This document shows positions 35,270-47,960 of a stretch of DNA of 64,000 bases, piece by piece. Each line of letters starts with the position of its first letter. Positions within the stretch are counted from its first letter, which is position 1. This DNA is from Viscum album (lineage: Eukaryota > Streptophyta > Magnoliopsida > Santalales > Viscaceae), in the NCBI GenBank assembly GCA_963277665.1, contig OY728130.1, positions 1,365,414,393-1,365,478,392 of the forward strand, read 5' to 3'. The notes beneath the pieces are model-generated. The model was not told the DNA's origin, searched no databases, and worked only from the letters and a program-made list of their open reading frames with translations. Both the position numbers and the translations under genes were made by a program.

Positions 35270-36284
35270 AGTACCAGTAAAAATTCATGGTAACTGGATA
35301 GTGGGTATTCTAGAAACATGACTGGATACTACTCAAGCTTTAATATCCTTATAAAGGAAGATGGTGGACAAGTCACTTTGGGTGAAAACACCAAAGAAAA
35401 AATAATTTGACTCAGTTAAATTAGTAACACTAATTGTATTTTAATTTCTAAAGTATTATACATTGTTGATTTAATGTATAATATGCTTAACATCCCATAA
35501 TTGTGTGATGATGTTTTTCATGTCAAGTTGAAAATGATGCCTGAAAAATATATAATTCTAAGAATAATTTAGTTTTTATTGATTAATGTATTGATAATTT
35601 TTATTTAGTTGCTTTAGTTTATTTATTTTCTCAAAACATTTCTTTCTTAAGTTCCTTTTATAAAGAATCTTGTCTATGGAATAAGAGACTAGACCACTTT
35701 AACCTTTACTCACTTATAAAGATAACTAGGAAAGATTTAGATAAAGATATTCCTAAACAATAATTCACAAAAGACAAAGTTTGTAACCCCTATCAAAAAA
35801 GGAAATAAAATAATATTTCTTTAAATGAAAAAAATCAAGTTTTAACTTCTCAACCCCTAGAGTTGGTTTACTTGGACTTGTTTAGAACTTCTAGAGCTTC
35901 TTGCTTAAATGTGAAGTATTATGACTATGATCTTATAGATGACTATTCTAGATATACTTGGGTATCATTTTTAGCTCAAAAAAGTGAATCTTATTCCCAT
36001 TTTGTAAAATATAAAACATCAGTAGAAAATATTTGTGGACTTACTATTAATATCTTAAAGAGTAACCATGGTCATGAGTTTGAAAATCATGATTTTAAAA
36101 CCTTATTCTCACAAAATGGATAAAATCACAACTTTTATGATCCTAAGGGATCCCTAACATAATGGTGTTATAAAAATAAGAAATAGGATTCCTCAAGAGA
36201 TTGTTCGGACCATGATTAATAAGTATAAACTAGGTATTTATTTTTGGTAAGAAACTGTAAATACAACCTGCTATATTATCATTA
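35270..36284 (+). pseudogene. Protease and integrase core of copia element A
   Basis: The protease active site is DSGYSRNMTG (about 35294); Asp-Ser-Gly is kept. Pre-integrase: LWNKRLDHFN (about 35680). Integrase core: LELVYLDLFRTSRAS with the first Asp (35855) and DDYSRYTWVSFLAQ (35938). ILKSNHGHEFENHDF follows, where the second catalytic Asp is Asn (AAC, 36064-36066), and the Glu of the VVERKN-type motif is Lys (VIKIRN, about 36171). Several stops. The reading frame is cut at 36284 by an insertion. Confidence 0.85.
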
Positions 36285-37569
36285 GTGACTCCAAATCCCT
36301 TTTTTCATTTTCAAATACCACTTTTTGGATGAGTGGGAACCTAACAAAAACTAGATACAATTTCAAACATCTACCCATATAAAGCATTACACAAAAAACC
36401 TGATTCTAAAAGCCACATTCAAATTTAAGAATTCAAATTCAAACATAGGAAACCACAAAAAAAACATGGTCAAGGGAGCATCCCAAGAAGGAGACACCTC
36501 ACCACCATCATCATATCATTGTCCTATCATTACAACACTATCACTATCATCACATCATCACATCACCCGAGTCATCATACTCACTGGCCTCTTCACTGAC
36601 AACCACCGCCTGCACACTGTCACTGCCATCTCGCAACACCTCCATCATCATGCCATCATCATCGCCATTCAATACCACACTAGAACATTGAATCCTCTCA
36701 ATAGAAACATGTCATCACCCCCATCACCAAACCACATAATAGGACAACACACTTGAAAAATTGACCACCAGAAACTACCATCTCTGATTCACCAAACCCA
36801 GACTGTAAATATATATAGATACTAATGAAAGTGTCGATCAACATGCTGTCAAAAATCATCCAATGTAACCCATGTCACCGCTAAGAGAAAAAAAACACTA
36901 TCATTGACACTAAAAACCACCATTGGAAACCATATCTTAAATAAGAAAGAATAAATCAAGACAAAACCTAAAAAGGGAAAGTGATTGAAACCCTAGGAGG
37001 AAGGGACAACTCCAGAGGACCAAGAAATATGTTGTTATCCAAGACACATGCCCAAAACCTCGGTGAATCCCATGCTCCCAAACTAACCTGGAGAGAAGCT
37101 TAGGAATGCAAGATCAGTGCACAGAAAGGTGAACAGGGAGAAAACTGAGATACAAACACAAAGCAGGGAAAGGCAAGAAAGAGATAAGGAGAGTCACCAC
37201 TGGGAGAAAGAAGAAAGTGGGAAAAAACCAAAAAGGGAGTGGGACTAAAACCCTAGGAAGAATGACCAACTCTGGTAGCACCTAGAACTCTATTGTCCAC
37301 CGAACTGCTTGCCCAAAACCTCAGCATATCCTGTGCTCTAAATCCGACCTAGAGAGAATCCGAGGAACACAAGATCAGAGTGAAAAGAGGTCAATGGGGA
37401 GAATATCGGAACACTATCACAGAATAAGGAAAGGTGAGCGAGAGAGAAACAAAAGACTGAGTGAGAACACAACCCAGAGTGAGAGAGCTACCACCGGTTG
37501 AAGCTAAAACCCTAGGAGAGGGAGACCAGGCCAAGAGCACGAGAGAACCCAAGTGAGTGAGGTTACATC
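36285..37569. mobile_element. Unclassified insertion with 14-bp target duplication
   Basis: The word CTATATTATCATTA occurs on both sides (36271-36284 and 37570-37583), and the copia integrase resumes right after the second copy. The insert starts GTGACTCCAAATCCC and ends GAGGTTACATC; I see no inverted termini and no poly(A). From 36988 it carries a tandem repeat of about 260 bp, with starts at AAACCCTAGG 36988, 37248 and 37507. The open frame at 36466-36756 is His/Ser/Thr-rich and unlike any family I know. A 14-bp duplication suits a LINE-like or retroposed insert; a Mutator-like element without inverted repeats is the alternative. Confidence 0.7.
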
Positions 37570-37583
37570 CTATATTATCATTA

Positions 37584-39655
37584 CTATTCTTATTAAATAA
37601 CTTTTAAAGAAGTATTCATAAAATTTGTGTAATGGAAGAAAACCAAAGGTTAATTACTTCAGAGTTTTTTGCGGTAAGGTATTTATTCTCAACACAAATA
37701 ATTTTTTTAATAAATTTTCATCCAAAAGTGATTATAGAATCTTACTTGGTTATTCAACCTCCAGTAAATCATATAGGGTGTTAAATAAAATAACTAAACT
37801 TGTGGAAGAATCTGTAGATATCAAATTTGATGAAATATATCTAATGAGAACAAAAATTCCTTACAAAATATTGAGGATAATATTTCTAACTTGAATCTCA
37901 ATATCTCAACCAAGTGTAGTGAAAGTTTTGTAAAACATACTATAGAAAAATAACCTTGCACCGATGGATTATTTAAACTAGACCCTGAAGAATAAAATGA
38001 AGTATTATGTACTTATATCACTAGATCCATTAGAACTCAAAAGACCATTCCTTATATGATGTTGTATGAGATATAGATATTGGTACTCAAACTAGATATT
38101 CTCTTATAAAATAGGCTGAAAATCAAGAATTTTTATCATAACTTGAACTAAAAAACATCACTAAAGCTACAGATGATGAATTTTGGGTAATGTCTATATA
38201 GGAAGAGTTGAATCACTTTGAAAGAAACAAATTTTTGGAACTAGTGGAAAGACCTAAAAACTTCCTTATAATCAACACTAAATGAGTGTTTAGGAACAAG
38301 GTTGATGTGTCTAACACAATAATAATAAATAAATATATATTGGTTACACAAGTACATAATAAAGAATAAATTATTGACTATGAAGAAACCTTTTCACCAA
38401 TAGAAATATTTGAGGCTATTAGAATGCTTCTGTCCTATACAACACATTTAAACTTAAAACTAAATCAAATGGATATCAAGAGTGATTTTATTAATAGGTA
38501 TATTTTTTTAGGATTTTTTTATTGATAACCCCCCTATATTTCAAAATACTCATTTTCTAAATCATGTTTTCAAATTAACTAAATATCTTTATGGTTTAAA
38601 ACAAGATCTTAGAGCACGGTATGATAATCTGAACTTTTTTTTGATTTATAAAGGGTTTTAAAAAGGTGTTTCTGATCCTACTTTATTTATAAAAAATATT
38701 TATAAAGATGTTTTTCTTGTTCAAATTTATATTGATGATATTATTTTTGGGCCATCAAAAAACTCATTGCGTATAGAATTTTCAAACATGATGTAAAATG
38801 AATTTGAAATGAGTATAATGGGTGAGTTAAAATTCTTATTTGGATTTAATATTTTTCAAAATAAGAAAGGACTCATTTTAAATCAAATAAAATACACAAA
38901 GGACATTTTAAAACATTTTGTTATGGATGGAACTAAAGGTAGTGATACTCCCATGAATAGAAGCTATAAGTTAGACATGGATGAAACTAGAAAGTTAGTT
39001 GACCAAACTACTTATAGTGGTATGATTGTAAGTTTACTATACTTAAATACTAACTAACCTAATATTATGTTTTGTGTTTCTTTGTGTTATTTTTTCAAGA
39101 AAATACTATGGAATAAAATTTGAATATTTTCAAAATAATTTTTAAATACCTCAAAAGTAAAACCAAATTAGGATTGTTTTACACTCAAGGAAAAAACTTT
39201 TAGTTAGTTATTAATTAAAATAGAGATTTTGGTGGATGTATGTTAGATAGAAAAAACACCTCTCAAACATGTCACTTTTTAGGAAAATCTCTAGTTTCAT
39301 AGTGTAGTAAGAAATAAAACTTTGTTACATTATCAACTACTAATTCTGAGTAAATAGCTTCAAAGAATTGATGTGTATAGGTTTGGTGGATGAAACACAC
39401 ATTGATATATTATGGATATCAATTTAGACACGTCCCTATAAAATATGATAAGAAAAGTTTTTTTAACATTTCTAAGAATCCAATGTCTCATTCTAGGACA
39501 AAACATATTAACATAAGACCAAAATTTTTGAGTTAACATTTTCAAAAAGGATATATTACTATTAAGTTCATTGGTATTGAAAATCATCTTTCTAACATAT
39601 TTAAAAATCCATTTAATATTGAGAGAATGAATTATATCTGACATAAGGTAGGAAT
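37584..39655 (+). pseudogene. Integrase end, RT and RNase H of copia element A
   Basis: The integrase tail has GRKPKVNYFRVFCGKVFIL and the block LLGYSTSSKSYRVLNKITK (37625-37800). RT begins near 38190 (LELVERPK), has EETFSPIE and LNQMDIKSDF, and keeps the catalytic box as QIYIDDIIFG (about 38719-38748). It continues into MSIMGELKFLFGFNI (38809) and DTPMNRSYKLDMDE. RNase H runs from GGCMLDRKNTSQTCHFLGKS (39229) through KNPMSHSRTKHINI (39476) to the end near 39650, in one frame with six stops. Broken throughout but complete in order. Confidence 0.87.
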
Positions 39656-40200
39656 GATTAATTATTCTTGAATATTTTAATTGACTTCCAAATATTTTAT
39701 TTATATAATTATTTTTACAATACTTAACATATGTGTTTAATAAGATCTTTATTAATTTATATTTTTTTATCTAAAGTTCTTACTATTATTATTGTTAAAT
39801 AATCATGAAGCTTAGCTAACATAGTGAGTTAAGTGACCATGAGTATTTGTTCACATGGTCAGTTAAGTGACTGATAATTTATGGTTATGTGGTCAGTTAA
39901 GTGATCGTGAGATTTTTTTTTCATGTGGAAAGTATACCTACCATGAACCTTCTAAGTTACTTTGAATTTATATCCAATTAACCTACTGTGATTTTTTAGT
40001 TTAAAATTTTATTTAAAGTTTTTTGGTGGGATTTTCATTAGTTTATTATTATTTTATACCTCAAAGGATTGAATAGATTTTGAATCAGAATTTGAATTGT
40101 CACACATAAGTTTCCTAAAAACCCTTTAACTTTTTCAAATCCCTACTTTCTCTCATTCTATTTATTCCCTACTTCTCGAAAAACTCTCTCAAACTAAAAC
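39656..40200 (+). repeat. Post-pol spacer with 34-35 bp tandem repeat
   Basis: Non-coding stretch after RNase H. At 39823-39925 three copies of a GTCAGTTAAGTGAC-centred unit follow each other with a period of 34-35 bp. The core AAGTGAC also occurs in the 21-bp repeats of the LTR at 43549-43698. Confidence 0.6.
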
Positions 40201-42830
40201 CAGAACCTTATGATATTTGAATCATAGTGTAAATAGGATCAGAGTATAAATTGCTTGTGATGCCACATCTCTTACTGAATCAACTCCTATAAAGAAATAT
40301 AAAAAGTAATAAGGTAGCTCAAGTGCTACAATAAAGCCACATAATCAACATTTTCTAGATCATCCTATTTGTGAACAAAAGAAATTAGATGATGAGTGGA
40401 TTAATTACATAAAATATTTAGTCTAGAAATCAATTTAGAAGCAAGGTTTGAGTGAATGTTTTAAAGACAATAGTTATCCATTGTATCCTTATTTGGTTAA
40501 GTATTTTTATGCCCATATGGAATTAATTTTTAGTAATTTATGGGACACTATAAAGACAAAGGTGAATGGAGAAAGTTTGGTGTTTTCCTTAAAGTTCTAG
40601 GCTAAATTCTCAAGTGTGCCTTGTATAGGAGATTATCAAGACTATCAGAGATCATATCATACAAATAATGATCATTTTTAGTTTTTGAATACTCTTGAGG
40701 AATTAACTAGGAATAGGAATCCCAAGATAACAACTACCACAAAATTTTGTGGAGAATGTAGATTGTTGGTAAAGTTTATCTAACATTTGACAAGTCCCAA
40801 GAAAGGGGAATTCAATATCTTAAGGCACCAAAATTTATCTTTTCTTTACTTGATGAAGAATGAGATTCATATTAGTTTATCCAAGTATGTATTGAGGAAT
40901 ATGTACGAGTTATGTAATCTCTCTGTAAAATTTAATTCCCTTACTCAAAATTCTTTGTATCCCTATTAGAGTTTAAGGGATTAGTTTATAAGGGTGGTAG
41001 GATAGTCATTTCATCTCATGGATTTTTCCTAAATAATAAAATATGCTAAAATATATAGGTGAATTGGAATACTTAGAGAAAATATTGGGTCATATAAAAT
41101 GAAAACCTTAATGAAAAAGTCAGACTTGTTAAGAATCCTATCAGACCAAGAGACCAAGTGAAACCTGGTCTCAAGTATGATAAAATAGTGGAATATTCTT
41201 CTAATGTGAATGAAAATATTTTGGAAGATCAAGAAGAAGATATTGAGGTAACTAACTTGAGTGAAGAATCTAGGGTATATCATGAGGATATAGGGGATCC
41301 ATATATTATAATATCATTTGGACCTCATACCTCTCCCTTACCTATATATTCTAGAGAAGAAGAGTGAAAGGATGAAGATCATGAGGATAATGAAGTTTTA
41401 GTGAGCAGTTTTTTGAAGAACTATAATGGGATGATAGTAACTCTAGTGAGTCCAAATAATGTGAAGAAAGCCCTGAAAGTTATTCTACCTTGAGCCCTAT
41501 CATTAGAATTACTCCTAGGACAAGAGTAAGGGAAGCACCAACTCAGGGGGAGGAATCTGATGATGATGAACATGGGGAAATCCACCTGATCATAGTATAC
41601 CTTCAATATATTCTATTCAAATAATTCTTAAAGGATATCTGATTTTTGAGATTGATTCTCAAGAATAGCTTGAAGTATCTTCTCATAGGATTTCAATTGA
41701 TCAAGTGATAATTGAAATTTTTGGACTAACTCCTACCAAAACTATCATGGAACAAATGGATAACAATGAGGTAGATCCTATTGGATATATATAAATATAT
41801 TTTATTGAAATTTATGAAAAAGATAATGAAAAACAGATGTTCGGTCATTGGAACCAAAGTTAGTGGAGTATTAAGGTGAGTTAAATGGTTTCCATCCTAC
41901 TTATGATCCATTTAATCTTATAAATTCTTCTTCCCCTTCTATATAATATATGGAAAAACTTGATTTGAATTAGTTCAAATCATATTTTATGGGTATTTTA
42001 AAGGAATTGTTTATTAGTTTTAGGAGAAAAGTGGCACTAATTAGTGAAGAGGGTATATCCAGAATTTTCACTTTGGTTATTTCTCATTTTAAAACTATAT
42101 TTCATCTTCAATTGGATCTTATGAGGAATGAGGTTTAACATTTAAGAGCTCAAGTTTTCTCTCTATAGGTATATCTTCAATATATTTTGTTTAAGCTTGA
42201 TCAATGATTTTTGAATGTTGTGTTTTAATATTTAACATCTACTACTCCTCATCTATCTTCTTCATCTCCACCTCCTAATCCTATCCAGTGTGATGTTAGT
42301 GAAGATAAAATCAAATTATTATTCATGATGAGTTGAAAGTAGTATGTCCTGAATTTCAAAGAACCAGAGATATGGTGTTTGAGGTATTTTGAACCCATGC
42401 AGCAAAAACTATGGATCTGGCTAGAAAAGATGTAGAGAAGGCTTATAGAGATAGAGACACAATCAGGAGGTCCATTGATTTTTTATCATAGCAGAATAAT
42501 CACCAAATATGATCTGGAGACCATGTTCAGATCCTTGTATAGTGATATCTGAATGCCTCCCTTGAATCAGGCCTTAAAATCTCAAGTGGATAAGTTAAAG
42601 TCACATACACATGTTTTGGAAGACTTTATAGAGAATAAGGAAGATTATTTTTATGATATGTATCATGTTTCAAGGGTTGTGAAGGATTTCACTAGATTTC
42701 TCAAACCTTACCTTTATGATACAAACACTGTCATATTGTCTCTTATAACCTTACCTATTTCTTTAGCACCTCCTTCTACCATACCTTCTACCAAACCTTT
42801 TGGTTTGTCTCATAAAAAATAATTCCAATA
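40200..42830 (+). pseudogene. SIRE-type extra (env-like) reading frame, broken
   Basis: A long plus-strand frame after pol, as in SIRE/Maximus copia elements; its function is not established. From 40391 one frame runs with stops: DDEWINYIKYL, YPYLVKYFYAHMELIF, TKVNGESLVFSLKF, SPKKGEFNILRHQNLSFLYL. This is the pattern of the 'putative plant transposon protein' region found in these elements. Later segments (41158-41367, Glu/Asp-rich; 42553-42822, Leu/Lys-rich and possibly coiled-coil) belong to the same region. I see no clear signal peptide or membrane anchor. About ten stops make it inactive. Confidence 0.72.
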
Positions 42831-43210
42831 TATTCATCCTATTTCCCCAGGTGTGTTATTATTCAAGAACCAAATTCCACCTTTTTCCCACAACTTGACC
42901 CTATAGCCTCAGACTATATAACTAAAGGAAAGGATATTATTCTCCCTTACTGACATTAGAGACATGTCTAATTATGATTCTAATTGGTGTGCCTGATAGG
43001 GTCTAGTTTTATAATACTTTTTTAATCAATAATGAAATAATTTGTTCATATTTATGTATTTTCTATTATCAAATTATTTTAATTATTTTCCATATTAATT
43101 TGTTCATATTTATTTTTGGATTCATTTTTTATAATCCTAATAGGGTAAGAAATATAGAAATTTATAATGTTTCATTTCATTTCATATCTCTGTTATGATT
43201 TATGATCATC
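42831..43210 (+). other. Non-coding 3' region of copia element A
   Basis: AT-rich sequence between the extra frame and the polypurine tract. No feature recognised. Confidence 0.5.
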
Positions 43211-43224
43211 AAAAAGGAGGATAT
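43211..43224 (+). promoter_or_regulatory. Polypurine tract of copia element A
   Basis: AAAAAGGAGGATAT directly precedes the LTR start TGTTGGATC at 43225. Confidence 0.8.
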
Positions 43225-44826
43225 TGTTGGATCAATCTAGAAACTCCTTATTTTAATGATCATAAATCATGTTTATTACATTATTAATGATCTTTATGTT
43301 TTATGATAGTAAAATATTTTTCTAGATGAAATTATAAAAATTACTAAGTCTTAAGGTGACTATGTCAAACTATCATATAAAGAAGTTCAATTGACCATAA
43401 AGGATAAGTAACCATATATAATTAACCTCACATTTAAATCCAAGTGACTGCATAAACAATCATGTAACTGTATTTCAGATGATCTATTTTTTTAAGTCTT
43501 TAATTGACCACATGTTAATGTTTAAGTGACTGCATGAAGGATTTAACCTACCATAAGAAGAAGTGAATCTACCATAAGAAGAAGTGAAGTGACTTCAAGA
43601 ATAAGTGAAGTGACCATAATAAGAAGTGAAGTGATCACAATATGAAGTGAAGTGAACTCAAGAAGAAAATAAACGACCACAAGAAAAAATTTAGTGACCA
43701 TGTCAAGTGACTGTGGTAAGTAACCATGCTAAGTGACATCAAGATAAAGTGATAGTGCTTAAGTAAATACTAAGTAAACATGTATACCTTAATCATTGAG
43801 GTATATTCAAATCTCCAATATCTATACTTTGAGAAATTTATTAAATTTTTTTATCATTTAAGGTTGCTAATGAGTATGATAATTAATTTATGAATATACT
43901 ACAATGAATAATTAGATAAGGTTATCCATTTAAGAAGAAGAGCCACTTATGGAGTGAAAAAATGTAGTGTGCATGTATGAAATACATAGTGATATACTAA
44001 GGACTTACTCTGACATACTAAAGAACTGAAACCTTCCACACCACTCTATTTTATAACCTCACAATTCAAAACTTGCTTTAATATTTTCAAGGATAGATTT
44101 AAAGAGAATTGGTCAACCGAAGCTGATCAGATTGAGATTCTTTATAATTTTTATCTTCTTATATATTTCTCTATATATTTTATCTTACTTTTGAGATGTG
44201 TTTTCATTACTCTAAATATTCATTAAAACATGCTCATGAACTATACAAAAGAGTAATAGATACTCATTCCTTTATTATTTTACTCTTGTTATCCCATATA
44301 TAAATATAAAAGAGGATATTTGTATCATGTATTACTTATGTGCAGTTAGATCCTGTAAAAACCCAATCCATGTTATGGATCAGTTTATTTTTTCAATAAA
44401 ATTATTTGTGGTAGGTGATTTATAAGTAAATAGGATTTGGTATTTGCTTGAGACCTAACTTCTTGTTTTTATTCCAATGTGTGTTTTCTTATTTTTTTAC
44501 TCTGTTTAAAAAATAACCCAGTTTTATTTTTCAAAAAATACATAACAAAACAATACTTTGACAGTTAGATTTAATAAGTATTTTACATATTATGTTTAAA
44601 GTAATTAGATTTATTAAAAAAGTTATAGTAAATTGAAATTGTTTTAACTGAGTTGTGATTGAGATTTTGAAAAGTATTTTAAAAACATTGAATTATATAT
44701 TTATACTATTTTAGTTAACTAGGATATTTTATAACTTTGGGGTTTTTATCTTAAATATTTTTAAACAAAAAATTTTAATTGGAAACTTAATTCACCCCAC
44801 TCTTGAGTTTTTCACTCTGACCATCA
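43225..44826 (+). mobile_element. LTR (1.6 kb) shared by copia elements A and B
   Basis: Starts TGTTGG after a polypurine tract and ends CA two bases before a TTGGTATCAAAGG primer site. It therefore serves as 3' LTR for A and 5' LTR for B. It carries a 21-bp tandem repeat at 43549-43698. A promoter region near 44270-44330 (CCCATATATAAATATAAAAG) precedes the part also kept in the truncated LTR of A. Confidence 0.85.
43549..43698 (+). repeat. 21-bp tandem repeat in the copia LTR
   Basis: Seven imperfect copies of a CACAAGAAGAAGTGAAGTGAC-like unit, six of 21 bp and one of 24 bp. It lies upstream of the putative promoter, where enhancer repeats are common in plant LTRs; the role is inferred. Confidence 0.8.
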
Positions 44827-44917
44827 TTTGGTATCAAAGGATATTATTTCTTTTTAACTATGATCATGTTTTTACCCAAAAAATATCAAAATTTATATTT
44901 ATTCTAAATTTATATCT

Positions 44918-46240
44918 TTATGGATAATAATAAACTTGATGGGACTACTACTAATAGACCTCCTTACTTTAATGGTATAGACTATGCTTAGTAGAATATT
45001 AATATGAAAATATATATTAAAAGCATGGGGTTTGATATTTGGAATGTAATAGAGGGAAAACAAAGAAAAAACCAAAGTTTCTAGAGCTGATTGGAGTGAT
45101 AACACTAAGGATTCTTATGATTATAATTTAAAATATACGAATGCCTTATATTGTACATTTGGATAAGATGAATTTAATATATTTTTTGTATGTTCTACTA
45201 CTTATGAAATTTGAGATACACTTGCCGTGTCTCATGAAAGAACATAAAATGTTAAAGAAATATACATGAATACCTATACTATTAAATATGATAATTTTAA
45301 AATGAAATATAATGAATTAATTTCCAAAATGCATCTTAGGATGAATGAAAATTTTAATATGATGCATACACTTGTAAATAAAATTGATGATAAAGATCAA
45401 GTGATGAGACTCCTATGATGCTTACAATATTGATAGAGAGGAACACTTATCTCCATTAAAGAATCATGATATATAAGAAAACTTCCAATGAAGGAGTTGA
45501 TCGATAAACTCATGATGTATGAGGAAGAGTTGAAAGTGAACAAAAAATATGATGAATCAAAGAGAAAATTAGTTTCTTTCAAAACTTCCGAGTCAAAGAT
45601 AATGGAGAAAATCAAAGAAGATAGTTCAAGTGAGGATGAGCCACCCTATGATAGTGATGAAGAGATGGATCATCTTTTTAGGATATTTAAGATGTTCTAT
45701 AGGAAGAATAAATTATTCATGAAACCAAAATATGGAGGAAATAATGACAGAATAGGAAACTAGGAAAAATAAAATCAATCAGAAGAAGTGTATAATTGAG
45801 AATGCAAGAGAAAATGTTATATAAAAGCTGAATTTATGAAATTAAAATATAATAAAAGGCACAAGGACAAAGGAAAAAGACCAAATAAAGATATAAAATA
45901 AACTTTAAGGGCCTTAGAGGATAGTTTCAATGAGTTTGATTCAAGAAGAGAATACAAGGATGTCATGGAAAACATGTGATTTATGGAAAATATATATGAT
46001 GTAATAAATACTATCTATAAATCTCCTGATCCTATTTCTAATATCTTTGAATATGAAAATAATGATAAAAATATGAACAATGATTTTTTTTTTGAATATT
46101 TCAATACGCTGGAAGAAAATTTTAATGAACTTATAGGTAAGTATAAAAATTTGAAGAAACAACATTCTTTATCTATTTATATTAAATATATTCTTGCTTT
46201 AGAAAAAAAATAAATGTTAATTTATTAAAAGAGAAAAATG
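44918..46240 (+). pseudogene. gag of copia element B
   Basis: Begins MDNNKLDGTTTNRPPYFNG, then MKIYIKSMGFDIWNVIEG (45007), the N-terminal pattern of plant copia gag. LAVSHERT (about 45216) and an MKELIDKLMMYEEELKVNKK block (45488) follow, then an acidic stretch DSSSEDEPPYDSDEEMDH (about 45625). The zinc knuckle near 45795 is ruined: His is Tyr and the last Cys is Phe. Stops and shifts occur in the first 500 bp. Element A has the same layout but is split by the insertion whose empty site is at 45843-45845. Confidence 0.82.
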
Positions 46241-46305
46241 AAATTAAAATTTCAAATGATAAACATAAAAATAACCTTGAAAGGTTTAAAAATAGGATAT
46301 AAACC

Positions 46306-47960
46306 TTGACCATCATGATTGGTAAATATACCACACCCAAGTACACAATTGGGATCAGATACCAACCTGGTCAAAGAATAATTTACAAAAATAAATTTAT
46401 TCTTAGCTCAAGCTCTTACATTTCTATAAATAGTTCATATTATTATAAACCAAATAAAGTTTTTATTTCTAAGATTATTAATTATACTTATGGTAAACCT
46501 ATTAAACAACTTTGGATTCAAAAAGCACTTATTTCTAACTTCTTTGGAATCAAGAATGTGTGGGTACCAAAATCTTTTATTATATAAATATGTTGTTGAA
46601 AAATTTCTTGAAGATTACCAGAAAAAAATTATAGTATATGGACAGTGGATGTTCCAGACACATTACGGGAGACTAATCAAGCTTTAAGAGTATTATAATG
46701 TTGTATGGTAGACATGTAAATTTTGGTGACAACACCAAAGGAAAAATAATTGGACTTAGTCAAATAAGCAACCCTAATTATGTTTTAATTTCTAAAGTCT
46801 TATTTGTTGATGGTTTAAATTATAATATGCTTATCATCTCACAATTTGTTTATTATGTTTATAATGTAAAGTTTGAAAACAATTATTTCTAAATCTATAA
46901 TTCTAATAATTATTTAGTCTATAATGATTTTCATAATGATAATGTTTATGCATTTAATTTAGATTCTTTATTTTCTCAAAAAATTTCTTTCTTAAGCGAC
47001 TTTAAAAAAGAGTCATATTTATGGAATAGGATATTAGGCCACAAAAGCCTTCACTCTCTTAGAAATATAACTAGGAGTGGTTTTGTTAAATATCTTCATA
47101 AACTATAATTCCCAAAAGATAAAGTCTATAACCTCTATCAAAAATGGAAAAGACATGCGATTTATTTCAAACCAAAGAAAGAATTTTTAATTTCTAAACC
47201 CCTAGAGTTGGTTCTCATGGAATTTTTAATACCTTATAAAGTTTCTATATTAAATGGGAAGTATTATTCTTATGATCTAATAGTTGAATATTCTAGATAT
47301 TCTTGGGTATTATTTTTATCTTACAAAAGTGAAGCTTGTTCCTAATTTTCAAAATATAAAAAATTAGAAGAAAATATTAGTGGACTTACTGTTAGGACCT
47401 TAAGGAGTGGTCATGAACATGAGTTTGAAAATAAATACTATGAAACCTTATGCACAAAACATGGACATAATAAAAAAAATCTCCTAAGGACTCTTTAGCG
47501 AAATACTGTTGTCGAAATAAGAAATATGAAACTTAAAGAGATTTCCCAAACCATGATCAATGAGTATGACCTATCTATTTTTTTGGGAAGAAGCCATCAA
47601 TATATCCTACTATATTAGTAAAAGTGTTCTCATCAGACCACTTTTAAAGAAGACTCTATATGAGTTATGGAATGAAAGAAAACTAAAGGTTAATTACTTT
47701 AGAGTTTTTTTCTTGTAAGGTCTGTATTATCAACATAAAGGAAATTTTAGATAAATTTTCATCCAAAAGTGATGAAATAATCTTTCTTGGTTATTAAACC
47801 TCCAGTAAATCATATAGGGTGTTAAATAAATGAACTAAACTTGTGAAAGAATCTGTACATGTCAAATTTGATGAAATAGATCAACATGAGACTAAAAATT
47901 ACTTAGAAAACCTTGAGGATGGTTTTTTTAACTTGAATATCAATAATTCAACAAGACTAG
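46306..47960 (+). pseudogene. Protease and integrase of copia element B
   Basis: Spacer IGIRYQPGQRIIYKNKF (46336). Protease site DSGCSRHITGD (about 46642), then VNFGDNTKGKIIGLSQI and VLFVDGLNYNML. Pre-integrase LWNRILGHKSLHSL (about 47020). Integrase core: LELVLMEFLIPYK (first Asp is Glu), VEYSRYSWVLFLSYKSE, and LRSGHEHEFEN, where the second Asp is Gly (GGT, 47409-47411). VVEIRN keeps the Glu (about 47510). The tail is frame-shifted. Catalytically dead. Confidence 0.84.

Larger units (their letters stand above)
31690..44826 (+). mobile_element. SIRE-like Ty1/copia element A with nested insertions
   Basis: Order: truncated 5' LTR, primer site, gag, protease, integrase, RT, RNase H, extra post-pol frame, polypurine tract and 3' LTR. 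The extra frame and the gag type point to the SIRE/Maximus lineage. It contains an 800-bp CACTA-like insertion in gag and a 1285-bp insertion in integrase. Its 3' LTR is also the 5' LTR of element B. Confidence 0.85.

Noticed and set aside
36466..36756. His/Thr/Ser-rich frame in the unclassified insertion
   Set aside because: Low-complexity CATCAT-type sequence; no support as a gene.
43549..43698. CRISPR-like regular repeats
   Set aside because: Units are head-to-tail with no unique spacers, in a plant LTR; this is an ordinary tandem repeat.
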